Assembly (NCBI GenBank): GCA_019058135.1
Contig: JAHLWE010000124.1
Location: forward strand, 1 to 7,732
Direction of reading: 5' to 3'
Length of the DNA stretch: 7,732 nt
DNA from: Promethearchaeota archaeon
GTDB lineage: Archaea; Asgardarchaeota; Lokiarchaeia; Sigyniarchaeales; SOKP01
The translations under genes were made by a program, and so were the position numbers. Each line of letters opens with the position of its first letter. Within the stretch, counting starts at the first letter, position 1. This document shows, one piece after another, positions 5,114-7,732 of the stretch. The notes beneath the pieces are model-generated. The model had not been told where the DNA came from, searched no databases, and saw only the letters and a program-made list of their open reading frames with translations.

Positions 5114-7024
5114 ATGTCCAATAATAAAGTTTATAATGATTTGATTGATCTCCTTCGGAATTGGATATTTGGGCTACCAGAATCCAAATATCTTTTACCA
5201 TTGTTTGAACTGCGTTTCACTCCTGAGGAGGCAGAATTTCTTTCAAAAATTCCTTTTCTACCTCATACTGCTGAAGATCTTTCCGATAAGTTAGAGACTC
5301 CTGTTGTTGAACTTACAAAAAAATTAGACGATTTAGCCCAAAAAGGAATGATCTTTCGGGTAGAAGGGAGAAGTGCAATTCGCTACTCTTTACCGGACTC
5401 ATTATTTTTATTTTACAGAAGCATAGGCTGGGCTGGACTTGATGATGAATTTAATCGCGAAATTAGTCCATTATTGAATCAATATTATATTGAAGCATAT
5501 GCTAAAGATTACTTGGGACATCCCACTCAAGGACTTCGCACAATTCCAATAAATGAAACTATTCAAGATACTCGTAAGGTAATGCCTTATGAGGATATTT
5601 TAAAAGTAATAGACCATGTAGAATATTACACAGTATCGACATGCCCATGTAGTCATCGACATAATACTGACCCTGATATAGAAAATTGTAAGTATGATAC
5701 ATTAAAATGCTTACACTTTGATCGGCTCGGCAGATATATTGTCCAGAATGGATTGGGTAAAGAGATCACTAAAGAAGAGACATTAGAAATATTAAAAAAA
5801 GCAGCTAACGCCGGTTTAGTTCATGGCATTTCTACAACAAAAGAACGAATAGATACAATCTGTAACTGTTGTACGTGTTGCTGTCTTTTCCTAGAATCAG
5901 CTGTCAAGATGCCTGGTATAATTCCAAGAGGACATCAACCATCGAATTATATTCGGGAAATAGACGAAGAAAAGTGTGTAGCCTGCGGTATTTGCGTTAC
6001 ATTCTGTCCAATGAAAGCATTAGAACTTAATGATAAAAAGGTGATATTTGACCCTGAACGATGCCTTGGATGTGGTGTTTGCGTGCATAAATGTCCACAG
6101 GAAGCTTGTTATTTAATACACCGTGACGAAGAACAGGATTTTCCAAAAGATCCTAGGGAGCAGAGTTCTCGATTTCTTAGAGAGAGAGGGCATGATCCTT
6201 TAGAAATATTTAAAAAAAAACTCCTAGTAAAGAAAAATCAAAAAGTGAGGATTTTTATGGGTAAATGGAATGAATTGGATAAAAAATTAAATAAATTTCT
6301 TAGGTTAGCTACATTTCCGATAGCAGTAAAATTACTTAAGGATAAAGAAGAATTAAAAGCGATAAAATTTTTAAAAAAATCAGAAAAGAAAATCGCCCTA
6401 TGTCAAATATTCAGTTATTCAAGGTATTATGGGTGGACAATAGGATGCACTATGGAAGATAATTTATATCCTCTCGCAAATATAGCACTTGGTTTTGAAG
6501 AACCATACAAGCTTTTTTTAGAAGGTGCTTTTTTTGTTGGTAGATATAATGAAACTAAAGAAGCAGCGAAAAAAACAACAGCAACAATGCCTAAAATACC
6601 CTATGGAAAGTTCTCCGCAATAGTTTCGAGAGCTTTAAATCGTGTAGAATTTGAACCAGATTTTATTATGATTTGGGGAAATTCTGCTCAGATAATGAGA
6701 ATAATTCAGGGTTCTTTATGGAAAGAAGGGGGAAGAATCACAATGTCAACCTTTTGTGATGGGGTTTGTGCAGATACCATCGCAAAAGCATATCTTACGG
6801 AGGAATTGCAAATTGCATTTCCTTGTCTCGGTGATCGCCGGTTTGGAATGGCAAAAGACACAGACTTAATAGCATCTATACCATTCGGAGTTGTTGATTC
6901 AATAATAGAAGGAATGGAGAAGACTCATAAAGCTGGCACAAGATATCCAATACCTTATGAACTGAGCACACCTGAGTTCTTTGTCAAGTTAAAGAAACAA
7001 TTAGATAAAGTCAAAAAAGATTAA
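5114..7024 (+). CDS. Multi-cluster iron-sulfur protein with ferredoxin and DUF169 domains
   Basis: This 636-residue soluble protein appears to have four parts. Residues 30-95 look like a winged-helix fold (LTKKLDDLAQKGMIFRVEG). A cysteine-rich region follows with CPCSHR (Cys177, Cys179), then Cys192 and Cys199, and a CNCCTCCC cluster at 250-257, likely extra metal sites. Two classic ferredoxin motifs, CVACGICVTFCP (288-299) and CLGCGVCVHKCP (317-328), each bind a [4Fe-4S] cluster. The C-terminus (about 385-615) is a DUF169/ArCR domain with further cysteines (430, 445, 548, 552, 571) that may also hold a cofactor. The first three parts recur together in anaerobe proteins of unknown role; DUF169 has no established reaction. 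The likely role is low-potential electron transfer. Reductive reactivation of corrinoid proteins is possible, given the methyltransferase fusion nearby, but the protein is not a recognisable RamA, and the two genes are not in one operon. The frame is intact throughout. Confidence 0.85.
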   Translation: MSNNKVYNDLIDLLRNWIFGLPESKYLLPLFELRFTPEEAEFLSKIPFLPHTAEDLSDKLETPVVELTKKLDDLAQKGMIFRVEGRSAIRYSLPDSLFLFYRSIGWAGLDDEFNREISPLLNQYYIEAYAKDYLGHPTQGLRTIPINETIQDTRKVMPYEDILKVIDHVEYYTVSTCPCSHRHNTDPDIENCKYDTLKCLHFDRLGRYIVQNGLGKEITKEETLEILKKAANAGLVHGISTTKERIDTICNCCTCCCLFLESAVKMPGIIPRGHQPSNYIREIDEEKCVACGICVTFCPMKALELNDKKVIFDPERCLGCGVCVHKCPQEACYLIHRDEEQDFPKDPREQSSRFLRERGHDPLEIFKKKLLVKKNQKVRIFMGKWNELDKKLNKFLRLATFPIAVKLLKDKEELKAIKFLKKSEKKIALCQIFSYSRYYGWTIGCTMEDNLYPLANIALGFEEPYKLFLEGAFFVGRYNETKEAAKKTTATMPKIPYGKFSAIVSRALNRVEFEPDFIMIWGNSAQIMRIIQGSLWKEGGRITMSTFCDGVCADTIAKAYLTEELQIAFPCLGDRRFGMAKDTDLIASIPFGVVDSIIEGMEKTHKAGTRYPIPYELSTPEFFVKLKKQLDKVKKD

Positions 7025-7213
7025 ATCCTTTAACATTAATCGAATTTATTAAGAAAGAGTGAAATTACTCAATTTGTAGGAGATAAAATTGAAAAGTTAA
7101 TTGAAAATTCTTCTAACAAAGAAAAAGAGAAATTTAGAAATCAAAATTATCAATTTTTTATATATGTAGAACCATTAGACTATTAAAATGAATAAGAATA
7201 TACTCAAATTATT

Positions 7214-7399
7214 TCAAATAATATTATCAAACAGATTTTGATAAATTATTTGTGGTATTAGTCCTAATGCCTCTATCCCATCAACCAGAATGGTGTTTGG
7301 GAATGCTCTCCATTTTATTTTCCCGATATAGGAATTCTTTTCCACAATTGAAGGAAGTCCTCGGAGATGATCCGATGCAAAATTAATTTTTTTAAATAA
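7214..7399 (-). pseudogene. Possible gene remnant in a GC-rich island
   Basis: Bases 7261-7380 hold 51 G+C of 120 (about 43%), while the 60-base lines on either side hold 10 and 9 (15-17%). Such a step usually marks coding DNA. On the minus strand a frame is open from 7399 to the stop at 7216-7214 and reads naturally (for example KIKWRAFPNTILVDG), but it lacks an ATG and covers only about 60 codons. A plus-strand frame is also open through the same island (ATG at 7267 to TAA at 7384-7386, 39 residues), so the strand is not certain. I do not recognise the family. It may be the debris of a deleted or transferred gene. Confidence 0.3.
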
Positions 7400-7445
7400 T
7401 TAATAAGAAAAATTTGTCTTTAAATCTAACAAGACAACAGATTTT

Positions 7446-7495
7446 CTATAAAGTGAAAACTATAAAGAATTCAATGATAATATCAAATGATATTA
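7446..7495 (+). promoter_or_regulatory. Candidate promoter and operator of the HEPN gene
   Basis: CTATAAAG occurs twice, at 7446-7453 and 7460-7467, as possible TATA elements. Downstream lies the palindrome TAATATCA-AA-TGATATTA (7478-7495), perfect over 8 bp per arm. With the second TATA element, transcription would start about 25 bases downstream, near 7489, inside the palindrome. A protein bound there would block initiation. This is the typical layout of an autoregulated toxin-antitoxin promoter, but no regulator is visible in the window. Confidence 0.4.
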
Positions 7496-7540
7496 ATCTT
7501 TACGGAATTTATTATTATTACTAACTATAGGTGAAATTAT

Positions 7541-7732
7541 TTGTCATATTTTTTCGATCTAGAAATATCCTTAGAGATCGCAAAAGAATTGATATCTGAT
7601 AAAAAACATGACCAAGGCGGAAGACTGAGAACATCTATTGGAAGATCCTACTATGCCGCTTTCTTAAAATCAAAATTAAAATTAGAATCTTTAGGTAAAA
7701 GATTCTATGATGATACTAGAGTCCATGCAGAT
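7541..7732 (+). CDS. HEPN-domain protein, 5' part, cut by window edge
   Basis: The first 64 codons are visible and the frame is open to the end of the window. The start is TTG at 7541: AGGTGA at 7529-7534 lies six bases before it, and an in-frame TGA at 7532-7534 leaves no room for an earlier start. The protein begins MSYFFDLEISLEIAKELI and contains RTSIGRSYYAAFLKSK (30-45), the recognisable core of HEPN helical domains (pattern R-x-A/S-x-S/G-R-x-Y-Y-A-A-F). HEPN proteins are commonly RNA-cleaving toxins or effectors that pair with minimal nucleotidyltransferases. The catalytic R-x4-6-H motif would lie beyond the edge, so activity cannot be judged. A partner gene may follow to the right. The nucleotidyltransferase at 607-1233 is about 6.3 kb away and is unlikely to be its direct partner. 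Confidence 0.75.
   Translation, partial: MSYFFDLEISLEIAKELISDKKHDQGGRLRTSIGRSYYAAFLKSKLKLESLGKRFYDDTRVHAD

Larger units (their letters stand above)
7025..7540. other. 516-base gene-poor stretch with remnants and regulatory sites
   Basis: No intact gene was found. A plus-strand frame open from 7040 to TAA at 7184-7186 has no ATG, GTG or TTG start, although GTAGGAG at 7076-7082 precedes an ATT codon at 7088. A sharply GC-rich island lies at 7261-7380 and is described separately. From 7387 to 7530 the DNA is again extremely AT-rich and carries two CTATAAAG copies and an 18-bp palindrome ahead of the HEPN gene. The mix of open but startless frames suggests decayed gene material. Confidence 0.5.

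Noticed and set aside
7088..7186. Possible 32-residue gene started by ATT behind GTAGGAG (7076-7082)
   Set aside because: The ribosome site is good, but ATT is a very rare start, the product is unrecognisable and the frame is short. Kept only as a note in the gap description.
607..7732. The nucleotidyltransferase at the left and the HEPN protein at the right as one MNT/HEPN pair
   Set aside because: Known pairs are adjacent or overlapping. These are about 6.3 kb apart with unrelated genes between, and the nucleotidyltransferase already has an overlapping partner.

Overview
This AT-rich window (hand-counted lines range from about 15-20% GC between genes to 30% in a typical gene) carries seven complete genes, one gene cut by the right edge, and several long non-coding stretches. 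Low gene density, probably leaderless TATA-type promoters next to genes with good Shine-Dalgarno sites, and the set of protein families (a corrinoid/URO-D-type methyltransferase fusion and a ferredoxin-DUF169 protein) suggest an anaerobic archaeon, possibly of the Asgard (Lokiarchaeia-like) type. This is inference: no rRNA, tRNA or other phylogenetic marker is present, and an anaerobic bacterium is not excluded.

Left part, plus strand (371-1971): a small helical protein overlaps a minimal-type nucleotidyltransferase in a two-gene unit that looks like a toxin-antitoxin-type module. A separate membrane protein of the isoprenylcysteine carboxyl methyltransferase (ICMT)/phospholipid methyltransferase family follows.

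Middle, minus strand (2068-4966): a large corrinoid-protein/URO-D methyltransferase fusion (MtaA/MtbA/CmuA-like), then a likely two-gene operon of a 2H phosphoesterase (2'-5' RNA ligase-like) and a GNAT acetyltransferase. The methyltransferase frame stays open and recognisable for 59 codons upstream of its first ATG. Those codons encode the helical cap domain typical of corrinoid proteins. They begin with an ATA codon behind a strong Shine-Dalgarno site, so the gene has either a non-canonical start or a damaged one. Its corrinoid pocket also lacks the usual DxHxxG cobalt-ligand motif, while the zinc site of the methyltransferase domain is intact.

Right part, plus strand (5114-7732): a 636-residue iron-sulfur protein with a winged-helix-like N-terminus, two unusual Cys clusters, two ferredoxin motifs and a C-terminal DUF169 domain. 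It may serve electron transfer or reactivation for corrinoid methyl-transfer chemistry, but that link rests on proximity and family. A gene-poor 516-base stretch follows. It holds a sharp GC-rich island that may be a gene remnant and an 18-bp palindrome. The palindrome lies just upstream of a TTG-started HEPN-domain gene, which runs off the window.

The window therefore combines one-carbon/corrinoid-type metabolism with defence-like small modules (nucleotidyltransferase and HEPN) at the two ends. No CRISPR array, insertion sequence or RNA gene was seen.
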